The notes beneath the pieces were generated by a model. The model saw only the letters and a list, made by a program, of their open reading frames with translations, did not search any database and was not told where the DNA came from. The translations under genes and the position numbers were made by a program. DNA of 64,000 nt from Seriola aureovittata (Eukaryota; Chordata; Actinopteri; Carangiformes; Carangidae): contig NC_079364.1 of assembly GCF_021018895.1 (NCBI RefSeq), positions 15,182,385-15,246,384 on the forward strand, read 5' to 3'. This document shows, piece by piece, positions 62,871-64,000 of the stretch (positions are counted from its first letter, which is position 1; each line of letters opens with the position of its first letter).

Positions 62871-63627
62871 TTCTATTGTGTCTCACAGAATAGCTTTAGT
62901 GTTTGTGATCATTGTGGCGTCACGCATACAACGTCTGGCCTTGAAGTCTTTCTTAGGGACCCACGCTTCCAGTGTGAGTGCCCAACAATACAGGAAGTTA
63001 AGGCACTTGTAATAATCAGCTGGTGGACTTAAGTCAGATGTTATGATCATCAGATATCGTGTTCTGACTTTCACAAGAGATTTCTCTGCTAAAGGCGCTT
63101 GAGTGATCAGCGGCTCTGATAGAGAGAAAAGACTTGGTAAATGTTGGCGCTGCACCTTCCTCGGGAAACACCTGCAGGATCTGGCCAGCTGCAGGCAGTT
63201 TTTATTTAGTTGTAATTGTTTAAGCTTACATAACTGACATGTTGTGTTCCCACTGCAGCAGCTGTGCGTTATTTAGTCTCATGAAATTATTCATCACACA
63301 GGAACCTAGTCGTCAGCATAGTCTTTGGCCTGTCAGCCAGAGCTAATGTAACGCTAAACTGATAGCATGGGGTTTTCCTTCCAAAAAGGGCACTGTCAAT
63401 TTTCTTTTAAGTCGCAAGTCACAGCTTCTCCTCCACTTGGCAAGTGGTGGTTTCCCATTGATGTTGTAAGTAAAAGGCTTCCTGCCCCTGCCTGCTATTC
63501 CCAAAACCTGGGACGAATGCCTTCATATTGTTGGTTTAGTCTATTGTGATGCTAATGTCTGCCTGAGACCCCTGAGTCATCTATCATGGATGACAGGAAA
63601 GCTGGGGCCATTGTGTTGGTCTGCTAC

Positions 63628-63652
63628 ATGCGCGCGCACGCGCGCGCATGCG

Positions 63653-63696
<44 letters not shown>
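63628..63696. repeat. (CG)n-(CA)n microsatellite
   Basis: ATGCGCGCGCACGCGCGCGC leads into about 20 CA units. It is a strong Z-DNA candidate. The open frames over it on both strands are artefacts. Confidence 0.95.
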
Positions 63697-63698
<2 letters not shown>

Positions 63699-63812
63699 GG
63701 GCTGTGGTCTGCATAACTTTAAAGTTGAAGAAGCCAAATATACCAACAAACAGAAATTATCTTTCCGAAATATTCCTATGGTTATTATGTGCATTTGGAA
63801 GTCATTTGATTT

Positions 63813-64000
63813 CAGCTGCAACTAACAATTATTTTCATTAATTTGTTGATTAAGTAGTTTATAAATAAAAGTGACAAACACCTATCTGAAGTTTCAAGAG
63901 CTCAAGGTAACATTTTCAAACTGCGTCTTTTGTCTGACCAACAGTCTAAAACTAGAAAATATTCAGTTTACATAAAGTCACATTTTGAGAGGCTTGAACC
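63813..64000 (+). mobile_element. Second hAT-like MITE, cut by the window end
   Basis: CAGCTGCAACTAACAATTAT followed by TTTCATTAATTTGTTGATTA matches the left end of the same broad family as 45354-45552, and is nearer the common teleost form. AATATTCAGTTTACATAAAG near the window end fits the family interior. The right end lies outside the window. Confidence 0.65.

Noticed and set aside
63586..63841. Open frames over the (CA)n tract
   Set aside because: They are dipeptide repeats produced by the microsatellite on both strands.

Overview
This is a vertebrate nuclear genomic window, almost certainly from a ray-finned (teleost) fish. Evidence: a split TEAD1-type exon with vertebrate splice signals, a decayed Tc1/mariner transposon, several interspersed repeats of the kind common in teleost genomes, long (CA)n/(TG)n microsatellites, and very low coding density. 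I recognise only one host gene. Nearly all other open reading frames are by-products of repeats or chance.

Layout. (1) 1-2752: AT-rich, non-coding, with a dispersed repeat fragment (about 1376-1740) and a CATATATG-rich stretch. (2) 2753-26012: a 23-kb satellite array with a basic unit of about 36 bp. It is broken at 17 places by copies of one roughly 165-bp tRNA-like (SINE-like) element, all in the same minus-strand orientation, with an eighteenth relic at the right edge. The copies fall into sequence classes and move together with their flanks, so the array has a nested higher-order structure (repeat offsets near 350 bp, 0.76 kb, 4.47 kb and 6.0 kb). (3) 26013-38066: intergenic or intronic sequence with MITE-like repeats and, at 36693-38066, a dead Tc1-like transposon on the minus strand. 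(4) 38560-40100: a teleost repeat followed by a CpG-rich region with a GC box, two M-CAT (TEAD-binding) motifs and two good splice donors (39394 and 39983), a plausible promoter and 5' non-coding exon(s). (5) 40545-53662: non-coding, probably the first intron, with a hAT-like MITE carrying an 8-bp target duplication at 45354-45552. (6) 53685-53915: the first coding exon of tead1 on the plus strand, apparently starting at a non-AUG AUU codon. (7) 53916-64000: the start of a large tead1 intron with repeats and possible conserved non-coding segments. The next TEA-domain exon was not found in the window.

Reading: the right half looks like the 5' part of tead1 (a Hippo-pathway transcription factor), with the promoter near 39 kb and the first coding exon near 53.7 kb. 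The left part is an upstream satellite block. The most unusual object is the satellite plus tRNA-like element composite. All statements come from reading by eye. No alignment, folding or database search was run.
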